From NCBI GenBank assembly GCA_965249205.1, contig CBDFLL010000005.1, positions 1,488,001 through 1,552,000 on the forward strand: a DNA stretch of 64,000 nt, read 5' to 3'. Position 1 is the stretch's first letter; every line of letters starts with the position of its first letter. The notes below the pieces were generated by a model. The model was given only the letters and a program-made list of their open reading frames with translations. It made no database searches and had not been told where the DNA came from. The DNA is from JAQBVV01 sp965249205 (lineage in GTDB: Bacteria; Acidobacteriota; Vicinamibacteria; Vicinamibacterales; UBA2999). A program made the position numbers and the translations under genes. Below are positions 43,819 through 52,084 of the stretch, in pieces.

Positions 43819-44772
43819 GTGAAAAGTAGTCATCTGGGTTCGATGCTGACTCTCGCGATCGCGCTGGCTGTGTCGCACGCGGCTGCAGCCGGTCAAAATG
43901 ACACCATCCAAGCGGACGGCAACGCGCCCTCTCAGGAGGCGCAGGCCACGTTGGGCGGCTGCCCGGCCGAGGTCGTCGCCTTTCACGCGTGTGCCCTCGA
44001 GAAAGCGAAGACGTTCGAGCCGCCTCGAACGCCGGACGGACGGCCCGATCTCCAGGGATATTGGAACAACCGCCTGGCCCAGGCCTTCTCCGTCGAAGGT
44101 GTCTCGGGATCCGAGCCACTGGTCGATGACGATGTGATGCCGTGGACAATCTCGCCGGCCATGGTCGTCGACCCGCCGGACGGCAAGATTCCCTATCAAC
44201 CGTGGGCCACCGCCGTTGGCAGGCTCGGCGTCAACTACGAGCAGTACATTGACCCGCGCACGGCATGTGGTCCGGGAGGCGTGCCCCGTCTCGCGCTGCA
44301 GGACGTGAACCAGATAATCCAGCCGTGGGGCGACGGCACGGTGGTGTGGCTTTTCGAGGACCACCACGTCAATCGAGTGATTACGATGGGCGACGGCCCT
44401 GCCATCGGCGAAGACATCAAGCTGTGGAACGGGTACTCGCGTGGCCACTGGGAGGGGAACACGCTGGTGATCGACGTCACCAATCTCAACGGATACACGT
44501 GGTTTGACGACTCCGGGAACTTCTATACCGACGCCGCGCACCTGGTCGAACGCTTGACCTTGGTTGACGCGGACACGATTCACTACGAAGTCACGGTCGA
44601 GGACCCGAACGTGTTTACGAGGCCGTGGAAGCTGGTGTGGGCCCTCGTGAAGCAAACGGAACCCGGATTCGAACTGCTCGAAGAGGCGTGCTGGGAGGGC
44701 GAACGCGACCTGCCCCGCATTCGGGAACAGGGCTACAAGTATTACTTCGGCGAAAGCTGGAAGGGGCGCTAG
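43819..44772 (+). CDS. Secreted PDLxGxW family protein
   Basis: A 317-residue family member. GTG start with AAGGAGG upstream. Core motifs are RTPDGRPDLQGYW, KIPYQPWATAV, GGVPRLALQDVNQIIQ, GYSRGHWEGNTLVIDVTN, YTWFDDSGNFYTDAAHLVER and VEDPNVFTRPWKLVW. It has an extra Cys pair in the N-terminal insert (GGCPAEVVAFHACAL) and in EEACWEG. It overlaps nothing and follows the previous paralogue by 26 bases, so both are probably one transcript. Confidence 0.82.
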   Translation: MKSSHLGSMLTLAIALAVSHAAAAGQNDTIQADGNAPSQEAQATLGGCPAEVVAFHACALEKAKTFEPPRTPDGRPDLQGYWNNRLAQAFSVEGVSGSEPLVDDDVMPWTISPAMVVDPPDGKIPYQPWATAVGRLGVNYEQYIDPRTACGPGGVPRLALQDVNQIIQPWGDGTVVWLFEDHHVNRVITMGDGPAIGEDIKLWNGYSRGHWEGNTLVIDVTNLNGYTWFDDSGNFYTDAAHLVERLTLVDADTIHYEVTVEDPNVFTRPWKLVWALVKQTEPGFELLEEACWEGERDLPRIREQGYKYYFGESWKGR

Positions 44773-44854
44773 CCGACACCCCGACCCACCGTGCTACGAC
44801 CGGACAAGGCTCGAAGCTCGACGATCCCCGGAGGCCCCGCGATCAGAACTCTTC

Positions 44855-44878
44855 GGCGGCCGTCTTGTGACGGCCGCC
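44855..44878. terminator. Hairpin between convergent genes
   Basis: GGCGGCCGTC-TTGT-GACGGCCGCC is a perfect 10-bp stem with a 4-base loop, between the plus-strand PDLxGxW gene and the minus-strand DUF6152 gene. It can serve both directions; no strong T-run. Confidence 0.55.
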
Positions 44879-44887
44879 TCCGGGAAT

Positions 44888-45292
44888 CTACGGCTGAGCC
44901 CCGCCTTGACGGGCGGCAGTCGCTCCAAGGAAGAAGTTCGTCCCATCCGCAAACTTCACACTCTCTCCGCTGGCCGTCGGCGTGCCATTCTTGGCGCGAT
45001 ACCCCTCGACCGTCAGCGCACTGCCGATCGGGAAGTCGGTCTGCCGAAGACCGCGCCGCATCAGCGCATTGGGGCCGGCCACTTCGATCGCCCAACTGAC
45101 CACGCTGCCGTCTGGCTGGGCGACGTCGATGTGGATCCACCCGTGAGGATTGAGCCACTCCATCTTGGTGAGCGTGCCGCTCAACTCGATCGGCATGCTC
45201 GCGTCGAACTCCGCCGCAAACGAATGGTGGGCCATCGTCGGCGCCGCCCACAGGAACGTCAACCCCGCAACGACGAGTACGAGTCTCTTCAT
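44888..45292 (-). CDS. DUF6152 family secreted protein
   Basis: A 134-residue copy: signal peptide (VLVVAGLTFLWAAPTMA), HHSFAAEFDASMPIELSGTL, MEWLNPHGWIHIDV, GGPNALMRRG-like AGPNALMRRGLRQTDFPIG and YRAKNGTPTASGESVKFADG. It is very close to the copy at 41223. It is downstream of two PDLxGxW genes on the same strand (45425 and 46310), which supports a functional link between the two families. Confidence 0.87.
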   Translation of the reverse strand: MKRLVLVVAGLTFLWAAPTMAHHSFAAEFDASMPIELSGTLTKMEWLNPHGWIHIDVAQPDGSVVSWAIEVAGPNALMRRGLRQTDFPIGSALTVEGYRAKNGTPTASGESVKFADGTNFFLGATAARQGGAQP

Positions 45293-45424
45293 CGACTACC
45301 TCCATTCCCTCTGTGGGTCGAGACGGTACCACCACAACCGGGTCGCGTCAAAGCTCGGGCACCAACGCACATTGATCGCGACGTGTCGGACGGGCTGCGG
45401 TACGCCAGAATCATCAGGCGAGCA

Positions 45425-46276
45425 CTACCGTCCGGGCCGATTCAGCATCAACTCCAGTGTGCGCGCGTTCCCCTCGTAGCACGCCTCCTCCCACAGTTCG
45501 TCTCCGTATCCCTTGTCGCGCACGAGCCGGAACGCCATCGTCCAGGGCCTCGTAAACACCGTCGGGTCCTCGATGGTGGCTGTGTACTGAATCGTGTCTG
45601 GGTCGACCAGCACGAAACGCTCGTCGACGCGCATGGCATCACTGTGAAAATCGCCAACGACGTCGAATCGAGTCTGGTCGTTGTGATTGGTGACTTCAAC
45701 CACCAATGCGTCGTCCTCCCAGCGGCCAACCGAATCCCCCATCCACAGCTTGATGGACTCGGCAATATGCGGACGCCCGTCCAGAGGGATGACCCGAAAC
45801 GTATGGTGCGCCATGTTGAAGATCGCGACCGAATCAGCGGTCTGAAGAATTTCGATCTCGCGGTTGTACAGATGATGCGGCACGCCCTGCATGAAGCAGC
45901 GTGCGTCTGGGTTGATGTTGTCAGGCGTCGGCTCCGTGTGGGTGTCAGAGATCTCTTTCGCCTTCGCGGCCGCCCACGGTTGGTACGGAAGCTTTCCGTC
46001 CGGGGGATCCACGATCCGGCTCATCCCTCTCACCTCGGGATTGGGCGTGCCCCGCTGATAGATCCAGTGCATTTCGAGATCCTGGATGTTGTAGCTCCCC
46101 CCGGGGGAGACTCGCCAGAATCCCTGGAGATCCGGCTGGCCATCCGCCGTTCGGGCGGCCGTGAATGCCCCCGCGTCAGTCGCCGGCGCTTGCCCGGCGA
46201 CCTGGGACGGCATGAGCAACGAGACCACCACGACGGTCGCGAACGCGACGCTGACACCCGAAAGCTGATGGTTCAC
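45425..46276 (-). CDS. Secreted PDLxGxW family protein
   Basis: A 283-residue member with signal peptide (VSVAFATVVVVSLLMPSQVAG). Motifs: RTADGQPDLQGFWRV, KLPYQPWAAAKAKE, QGVPHHLYNREIEILQ, WMGDSVGRWEDDALVVEVTN, HNDQTRFDVVGDFHSD and IEDPTVFTRPWTMAF. A Cys in ARCFMQGVP and EEACYEG matches the pair seen in other long members, hinting at a disulphide. GGAGG upstream of the ATG. Function unknown. Confidence 0.82.
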   Translation of the reverse strand: MNHQLSGVSVAFATVVVVSLLMPSQVAGQAPATDAGAFTAARTADGQPDLQGFWRVSPGGSYNIQDLEMHWIYQRGTPNPEVRGMSRIVDPPDGKLPYQPWAAAKAKEISDTHTEPTPDNINPDARCFMQGVPHHLYNREIEILQTADSVAIFNMAHHTFRVIPLDGRPHIAESIKLWMGDSVGRWEDDALVVEVTNHNDQTRFDVVGDFHSDAMRVDERFVLVDPDTIQYTATIEDPTVFTRPWTMAFRLVRDKGYGDELWEEACYEGNARTLELMLNRPGR

Positions 46277-46309
46277 CTGTGACCTCCTCTGGCGTTCACT
46301 CCGTCCGAT

Positions 46310-47080
46310 CTAGAGCGGTGGGCGCTGCCACGTCTGCTCGAAATCGAACGTGTAGCATTCGTATTCCAGAATACGCACGTTCTCGTCCAGACGCCGGTAG
46401 AGCGGCATGCGTATCGTCCACGGTCGCGTGAAGACACTCGAATCCTCGATCGTGGCCTCGTAGTCGATGTGGTCGGGGCCGCGCGGCGTATACCGCTCAA
46501 CCACGTGAAGCGCGTCGCTATGAAAATTCCCGGCCCGGTCGAACCATGTCTGATCCGTGAAGTAGATCACGTCCACGACAAGCGTGTCCCCTTCCCAGTG
46601 GCCGCGCGAGTCTCCCATGTACCAGCTAATCGGGCCACGGGGATGTGGAGTGTCCATGAAAATACGCCGAACCGTGTGCGCATACTCGTACACGATCGCA
46701 ATGTGTTCGGCGTTCTGAAGAATCTGGAACGGGAACGGCAGATACGTGGCGCGAGGCACGCCAGGGAGATGGCACTCCTCTACCGGGTCGGCCGTCGCTC
46801 GGTTGGCGAAGTTTTCGTCTCGCTTCGCCGCGGCCCACGGCTGGTACGGAATTTCGCCGCCGTCAACCACGCCGAGACCAGCGGGCGCGTCCGTCGTCGC
46901 GTGATGCGCCTCGAGATCCCAGGCGGCCGTGTTCACCGCCTGCCATACGCCCGATAGGTCCGGCCTGCCGTCCGCGGTCCGCGGCAAGGATGCAGGCGTC
47001 TGGGCGGCGACCGGCCTCGGCCCCAACGACAAGACTGCCGCCACCACCATCATCATGTAGCCGATGAACCGCAGCGTCAT
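46310..47080 (-). CDS. Secreted PDLxGxW family protein
   Basis: A 256-residue short-form member, closest to the gene at 43025: LPRTADGRPDLSGVWQAV, HHATTDAPAGLGVVDGG, IPYQPWAAAKRDENFANR, WYMGDSRGHWEGDTLVVDVI, FTDQTWFDRAGNFHSDA and IEDSSVFTRPWTIRMPLY. ATG 47080 has GGAGGAAC upstream. It is 33 bases upstream of the previous paralogue on the same strand, so they are likely co-transcribed. It follows the thiamine-diphosphate enzyme gene. Confidence 0.82.
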   Translation of the reverse strand: MTLRFIGYMMMVVAAVLSLGPRPVAAQTPASLPRTADGRPDLSGVWQAVNTAAWDLEAHHATTDAPAGLGVVDGGEIPYQPWAAAKRDENFANRATADPVEECHLPGVPRATYLPFPFQILQNAEHIAIVYEYAHTVRRIFMDTPHPRGPISWYMGDSRGHWEGDTLVVDVIYFTDQTWFDRAGNFHSDALHVVERYTPRGPDHIDYEATIEDSSVFTRPWTIRMPLYRRLDENVRILEYECYTFDFEQTWQRPPL

Positions 47081-47163
47081 AAACCGTTCCTCCGGATCCG
47101 ACGAGCACAGCCGTTCGCCAGCCTGCCAGCCCGGTTGGCGGTGGGCCACATTCTAACGCGGCT

Positions 47164-49065
47164 CTAGCGGCTCAGCGTGGGCACCCACGGGTCCTCTGCC
47201 CAGCCCGGCCCGTGGCGAGCGACCTCGACATCGATGAGATACGGCTTGCCGTCGGCCGCCGCCCGGCGCGCGCGAGCGAGCGCGGACCTGAGTTCCACGA
47301 AATTCTGCACGCGTTCACCGTCCACCCCGAAACCCTTGGCAATCGAGGCCATGTCCATGTCGGGCTTGCCCAGGTAGTCGTGCACGTACTTGCTCGCATC
47401 GACCGAACGCCCGCCGCCCCCGAGATTCGCGATGGCTCGGTTGTGCGGGCCGCCATAGGCGTGATTGTTGTACACGATGACCGTCACTGGGAGTTCCAGC
47501 CGCGCCATGTTCCAGAGAGCGGTGGGACCGAAGATAAAGGAGCCATCACCCATCAGGCAGACCACCTGCCGGCCGGGACGCGCCAACTGGACGCCCGCCG
47601 CCGTACCCACGCCACTCCCGAGATGTGCCCCGTAGTAGTAGAAGAGCTCGCGCCCGCCGCGCGGATCGAACGTGAAGCTGTGCTCGATCTTCACCGACCC
47701 GGCCTCGTTGACGATGATGGCATCGTTGTCGGCCCACTGGGCCACTTCGTAGGTCACCCGATCGGCTTCGAGCGGGCTGGCGTCCCACAGGGGGTTTCCC
47801 GACACCATCCCGCGCAGTTCCCGGCGCCGTGCACTGAACGCCCGCACCTCGGCCTGCCGCTCGGCGATCCGCGCCCGGAGCGGCGGCGTCAAGAGATCGG
47901 TCACCGCCGCCAGCAGGTCCTCTGTCCCGTACGCCACATCCGCGACGAGCGGCGCGGCCGTCGTCATCACGTTGCCGATGCTCGCCGCGTCGTTCCGCAT
48001 GTCGATGAAGGATATTCCTCGCGGCACGGCCGGCGCGGCCGAGTTGTGCTGGAACTTGTTGCCGATGTTGAGGACAACGTCTGGATCCGCCGGGTAGTCC
48101 AGCGAACCGATGCGCCCGCCCGGAAAGTCCCCCACCCAGAGCGGATGCTGGTGCGGAAAGTTCGTGTGAACCTGCCGCGCCTGCGTTACCGACAGCGCGA
48201 GCAGTTCCGCCAGCTCCACCACTACGTCGAACGCTTTGGCTTTGTAGATCTCGTCCCCGACGACGAGCACCGGCCGCTGCGCATCGACGAGGAGCCGGGC
48301 GGCACGCTCCACTTCCGCCGGATTCGGCCGGACGCGCATCCGCGGGTCCACCTGGTCGTGTCGGATGATCTCGGCCGTGAAACGCTCGGCCGTGTAGTCG
48401 CCATGCCAGGTTGCATAGGTCGGCCCATAGGGCGGCGTCCACGCGACGCGGAAGGCGCGGCGCACGGTCTCAGGAATCATTTCGGCGCGGCTCGCCGACC
48501 ACGCCAGTTTGCTCATCGGCGCGGCCAGCTGCTCCTGGTTGGTCAGCTCCTCGAAGCCGTCGCGTCCGGCGGCCAGCGAATCCTCTGCGCTATACGCGTA
48601 GAAGACGAGCGGCGTCTGTTCCTTCCAGGCGTTGAACATCTGGCCGAGCGCGTTGGTCAGGCCCACCACGCCCGCTTCCATGACGATGGCCGGCTGGCCG
48701 GAGGCTTTGACGTAACCGGCGGCCATGGCGGCGCCCGGACCTTCGTGCGGCGTCAGGATGTACTGGAGCTGCGGACGGTTGACGAGCGCGTCGTAGAAGG
48801 GCGCGTCCTCGCTGGCGGAGTTGCCGAAGACGTACGTGACGCCCGAGGCGATGAGCTGCTCGGCAAAGGCCTCGCCGCCCGTGCCCTGAAAGATCTGCAG
48901 GGCCTCTGGCGACACCGGCGCCCCGCCGGGCGCCTGCGCGAACGCCGTCACCGACTCGAGAATGGAGTTCGCCGCGGCGGTGGTCACACCTGTGGCGACC
49001 AGGCGGCGGACGAAGTCGCGCCGCGAGATGCCGTTTGAGAGAAACTGTGCGACCAGATTTCTCAT
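47164..49065 (-). CDS. Tat-exported thiamine-diphosphate-dependent enzyme (acetolactate synthase/benzoylformate decarboxylase type)
   Basis: A 633-residue protein. The N-terminus is a twin-arginine signal (SRRDFVRRLVATGVTTAAA). It is followed by the full three-domain ThDP fold: PYR domain with the activating Glu (TPHEGPGAAMAAGY), a central domain (RPVLVVGDEIYKA), and the PP domain with GDGSFIFGPTALWNMARLELP and the NNHAYGG end of the ThDP/Mg motif. Such enzymes decarboxylate or oxidise 2-ketoacids. Export is unusual. The diheme cytochrome encoded upstream may take its electrons (inference). The structured repeat 49084-49212 lies in its leader. Confidence 0.85.
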   Translation of the reverse strand: MRNLVAQFLSNGISRRDFVRRLVATGVTTAAANSILESVTAFAQAPGGAPVSPEALQIFQGTGGEAFAEQLIASGVTYVFGNSASEDAPFYDALVNRPQLQYILTPHEGPGAAMAAGYVKASGQPAIVMEAGVVGLTNALGQMFNAWKEQTPLVFYAYSAEDSLAAGRDGFEELTNQEQLAAPMSKLAWSASRAEMIPETVRRAFRVAWTPPYGPTYATWHGDYTAERFTAEIIRHDQVDPRMRVRPNPAEVERAARLLVDAQRPVLVVGDEIYKAKAFDVVVELAELLALSVTQARQVHTNFPHQHPLWVGDFPGGRIGSLDYPADPDVVLNIGNKFQHNSAAPAVPRGISFIDMRNDAASIGNVMTTAAPLVADVAYGTEDLLAAVTDLLTPPLRARIAERQAEVRAFSARRRELRGMVSGNPLWDASPLEADRVTYEVAQWADNDAIIVNEAGSVKIEHSFTFDPRGGRELFYYYGAHLGSGVGTAAGVQLARPGRQVVCLMGDGSFIFGPTALWNMARLELPVTVIVYNNHAYGGPHNRAIANLGGGGRSVDASKYVHDYLGKPDMDMASIAKGFGVDGERVQNFVELRSALARARRAAADGKPYLIDVEVARHGPGWAEDPWVPTLSR

Positions 49066-49083
49066 GACTACCTCTGCTCCCTA

Positions 49084-49212
49084 GAAAACTTGGCCGCCGG
49101 ATTTCTGACCAACTGACTCAAGTTTTCTCGCCCCGCCGGAGCGGGGCAAGAAGATACTGCCACTAGCGAGGCGGAGCCACATGCTCGACGGTCTAAGGCG
49201 CAGCCTCGCTAG
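49084..49212 (-). repeat. Structured leader-like repeat, copy 2
   Basis: Same order of stem-loops as copy 1: AAAACTTG (49085)...CAAGTTTT (49119); GCCCCGC...GCGGGGC (49130-49147); CTAGCGAGGC...GCCTCGCTAG (49163-49212). The loops differ from copy 1 while the stems are kept. It again lies immediately upstream of a Tat-signal enzyme gene, and its distal end forms the last codons of the cytochrome gene. Confidence 0.7.
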
Positions 49213-49762
49213 CTATCGGCCCCCGCACACGCGCGAGGTAACCGGCCATCGCGTCGATTTCGTCGTCGGTCCAGAGCGCGCCGCGCCCGATCATGCGGTA
49301 GATCACGCTCTCCCACGCCGTCTGATCCTGCTGAAGGTCGCCCCACATGCTTATTTGATGGCACTGGAAACACTTCTGCGTCAGGACGTCCCGGCCCGGC
49401 CCGTCTGGCAATGCGACCTGGCTTGACGGCCGGGTTGCGGCCGGCGCATCCAGTCCGAAATGCTCCCCCAGGTAGCTCGAGATGGCTTCGGCGTCGGTGG
49501 CGGCGATTGGCGCGCCGAGGTCGATCATGTCCTGCACCGTGGCACGCCAACGGTCCCCGGTCGTTCTCTTGCTAATCGCCTCGTCCAACGAATGGCAGCT
49601 CGCGCACTGCGCGGCAACAAGCGCCCGGCCCGGCCCATCAGGCAGCGTGCCCGCACGATCCTGAGCGCTCTGCTCCTGGGCGCCCTGCGCCGCGACGGGG
49701 CGCGGCGCGGCTGCAATCGACACGCACAGGAGAAGCGCGGCAGCGGAAATTAACCTCGACAT
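49193..49762 (-). CDS. Exported diheme cytochrome c
   Basis: A 189-residue periplasmic protein: signal peptide ending VAAQG, then two class I-type haem sites, CASCH (about residue 53) and CFQCH (about residue 133). Each is preceded by a LPDGPGR repeat that marks an internal duplication. A Met-containing AMAGYLARVRGP end supplies a possible ligand. ATG 49762 starts the signal peptide; the upstream extension is not protein-like. The last residues (ASEAAP) and stop lie inside the repeat element. It is encoded just upstream of the ThDP enzyme. Confidence 0.87.
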   Translation of the reverse strand: MSRLISAAALLLCVSIAAAPRPVAAQGAQEQSAQDRAGTLPDGPGRALVAAQCASCHSLDEAISKRTTGDRWRATVQDMIDLGAPIAATDAEAISSYLGEHFGLDAPAATRPSSQVALPDGPGRDVLTQKCFQCHQISMWGDLQQDQTAWESVIYRMIGRGALWTDDEIDAMAGYLARVRGPIASEAAP

Positions 49763-49802
49763 TGGCAACGACTCCAACAATAGCGGGGTCCGCAGCGAAA
49801 GG

Positions 49803-49871
49803 CTAGCAGCCCGTGGCGAAAGTCCATCTGCACTCGACGAGCGACGCCGGACTTTCACCACGGACTGCTAG
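49803..49871. repeat. MITE-like hairpin flanked by CTAG (copy 2)
   Basis: A 61-bp palindrome between CTAG (49803-49806) and CTAG (49868-49871). Arms are CAGCCCGTGGCGAAAGTCC and the inverse of CAGTCCGTGGTGAAAGTCC. The ends match copy 1 at 21211 while the loop has diverged, with compensating base changes in the arms at some positions. Confidence 0.7.
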
Positions 49872-49898
49872 CGTAAGACGTCACGCTATGATGAAACG

Positions 49899-50747
49899 GT
49901 GAAGCCAATGTCAATCGCTCAGGCCTCCTGTCCCGCCTGCGACACTGTCAAGGTTCACGCGATTGACTCCTGGCCCATGCATGCCAAGCGCACGGCGGTT
50001 GCCTGTGACGAATGCGGCCTGCTGTTTGTCCATCCGCGGCCAACACAGGAAGAGCTGGCTGCCCATTACGCACCCGGTGGCAAGTGGCAGATCAAGAAGC
50101 AGAGGCCCGTGAACCCGGCGATAGAGGCCCTCCTCGCTGCGGCTCATCTGGTCGCGTTGTCGACCTTCGATCGCCACTTCCGGGCGAGTGAGCCCGCGAC
50201 ACGGTCGCAGGTGATGGATTACGGGTGCGGCTCTGGCGGCTGGTTAAACACGTTCCAGGACCACGGGTGGGAGACGTTTGGGATCGAGCCATCGACAAAT
50301 GCCGCGTTTGTCCGGCATAGCCGGTTGGCGGCAGTGCCCGCCGATGAACGGTTCGATTTCGTCATCGCTCATCATGTTCTCGAACATCTGGGCCGACCAC
50401 TGGACACGCTGCGCGAACTCGCACGAGCTCTGAAGCCCGGTGGCCATTGCCTGGTCAGCGTGCCGCGCATCGATACGCTCGACGTGCATCGCGATGTCGG
50501 GTACTGCCTGCAGTCCCGGACACACATCGTCGGCTTTACCCAGGCCTGTCTGACCGGCCTGCTCGCGCGTGTCGGCCTTGGGCTCGTCGAGGCGCTACAC
50601 GAACTCGATGTCGCCCTGACCAGTGGGCGGCCCTCGTCGCTTCGGCTGCTGGCACGGAAAGGTGCGCCGACGATGCTGAGGGAGGATCCCATCGCGGCGC
50701 TTCAGCGTGTCGTGGAGCTGGTGCCCCAGGTCGACGCGCGTCGATAA
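49899..50747 (+). CDS. Zinc-ribbon class I SAM methyltransferase
   Basis: A 282-residue protein with the same architecture as the cassette methyltransferase at 27380. An N-terminal four-Cys ribbon (CPAC...CDECGLLFVHPRPT) is followed by VMDYGCGSGGWL (SAM loop), FGIEPS, FDFVIAHHVLEHLGRP and ALKPGGHCLVSVPR. GTG 49899 or ATG 49908 can start it. It is preceded by a MITE-like hairpin only 28 bases away, which may affect its expression. Substrate unknown. Confidence 0.87.
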   Translation: MKPMSIAQASCPACDTVKVHAIDSWPMHAKRTAVACDECGLLFVHPRPTQEELAAHYAPGGKWQIKKQRPVNPAIEALLAAAHLVALSTFDRHFRASEPATRSQVMDYGCGSGGWLNTFQDHGWETFGIEPSTNAAFVRHSRLAAVPADERFDFVIAHHVLEHLGRPLDTLRELARALKPGGHCLVSVPRIDTLDVHRDVGYCLQSRTHIVGFTQACLTGLLARVGLGLVEALHELDVALTSGRPSSLRLLARKGAPTMLREDPIAALQRVVELVPQVDARR

Positions 50748-50844
50748 TCAAGACGCTCAGAGCACTGTCGATCGTGAATCGATCGCGGGCGTTCCGCGCC
50801 GATGGGGACACACGCGCCGTTTTCGCCAGCGTGACGGCGCCGGA

Positions 50845-52065
50845 CTAGATCTCATCCCAAGGAATCGGCTTCGCCAGGTCAATCGCGGGCAGCCGTTCTT
50901 GAACCGCCTCTGGATACTTCTGCGCAGCTCCAGTGTTGAAGACCACGACTCTCTCCTTGCGATCGATGCCGCCGGAATCGAGTAACTGGCCGAGCACGCC
51001 CAGACACACCGCGGTCTCCGGACAGATGGCGATTCCGTCACAGGACGCCGCAAGGCGCATCCATGTGGAAATGCCCTCTTCGGGGGCGGCCATGGCCACG
51101 CCGCCGCTCTCTCGAATCGCGTCCATGATCATGAAATCGCCCACGGCGGACGGGACCCGTATCCCGCTGGCGATGGTGGAGGCGTTGGCGAATCGCTCCG
51201 CGAACCGCCTCCCCCGCTGGAACGCCGACACGATCGGTGCGCATCCGGTGCTCTGGCAGGCAATCATCCTGGGTCTACGAGACGAACCCAACCAGCCTAA
51301 CTGTTCCAGTTCGCCGAAGGCCTTCCACATGCCGATCAGTCCAGTGCCCCCACCAGTGGGATACAAGATGACATCCGGGAGCTCCCACCCTAGCTGTTCC
51401 GCCAGTTCGAGACCCATGGTCTTCTTGCCCTCGATTCTATACGGCTCTTTCAACGTAGAGACGTCGAACCAGCCCTTCTCTTTCTCTCCGCGGGCAACGA
51501 TCGATCCGCAATCGTCGATCAAGCCATTCACGGTGTAGGTTCGCGCCCCGGCGAGACGGCACTCCTTCTTGTTAATCGTCGGCGTATCCTCGGGCATGAA
51601 CACCCACGAACGCATCCCCGCGCGGGCAGCGTAGGTGGCCATGGCGCCACCCGCATTTCCTGCCGTCGGCACGGCCAGCTTCTTCAGACCGAACTGGTTG
51701 GCCATCGTCACGGCGAGCGCCATACCCCGTGCTTTGAAGCTTCCAGTCGGGAGTCGACTCTCGTCTTTGATGAGCAGCTCCGACATGCCGAAGTGCGCGG
51801 CGAGCCGCCGGGCCGCCAGAATGGGCGTCGCGGTTTCGCCAAGGGACACGATGTGCGCGGGGTCCGATACCGGAAGGAGTTCCAGAAACCGCCAAAGCGT
51901 GGATGCTCGATCGGATAGGTCCCGTTTGTGCAGACGTTGCTTGACAGCGTCTAGATCGTAGCGAACCCAGAGCGGCTTGCCGCAGGCGGTACACAAGTTG
52001 TGAACCTCGCCCGCTGCGTAACGCTCGCCGCAATTGGCGCATACCAAGTGAGTCACAAACGGCAT
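50845..52065 (-). CDS. thrC: Threonine synthase
   Basis: A 406-residue PLP enzyme converting O-phosphohomoserine to threonine. An N-terminal zinc-ribbon-like part (CANCGERY...CTACGKPL) is as in plant-type threonine synthases. PLP Lys K111 lies in LPTGSFKARGM; GNAGGAMATYAARAG and the phosphate-binding TGGGTGLIGMWKAF are present. Standard length for the family. Nearby genes do not belong to threonine synthesis, so it is transcribed alone. Confidence 0.92.
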   Translation of the reverse strand: MPFVTHLVCANCGERYAAGEVHNLCTACGKPLWVRYDLDAVKQRLHKRDLSDRASTLWRFLELLPVSDPAHIVSLGETATPILAARRLAAHFGMSELLIKDESRLPTGSFKARGMALAVTMANQFGLKKLAVPTAGNAGGAMATYAARAGMRSWVFMPEDTPTINKKECRLAGARTYTVNGLIDDCGSIVARGEKEKGWFDVSTLKEPYRIEGKKTMGLELAEQLGWELPDVILYPTGGGTGLIGMWKAFGELEQLGWLGSSRRPRMIACQSTGCAPIVSAFQRGRRFAERFANASTIASGIRVPSAVGDFMIMDAIRESGGVAMAAPEEGISTWMRLAASCDGIAICPETAVCLGVLGQLLDSGGIDRKERVVVFNTGAAQKYPEAVQERLPAIDLAKPIPWDEI

Positions 52066-52084
52066 GGGTCAGTGTAGCCCGGCG

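Noticed and set aside
47212..49038. Plus-strand 608-codon frame
   Set aside because: Shadow of the thiamine-diphosphate enzyme on the minus strand; Arg/His-rich and without any family motif.
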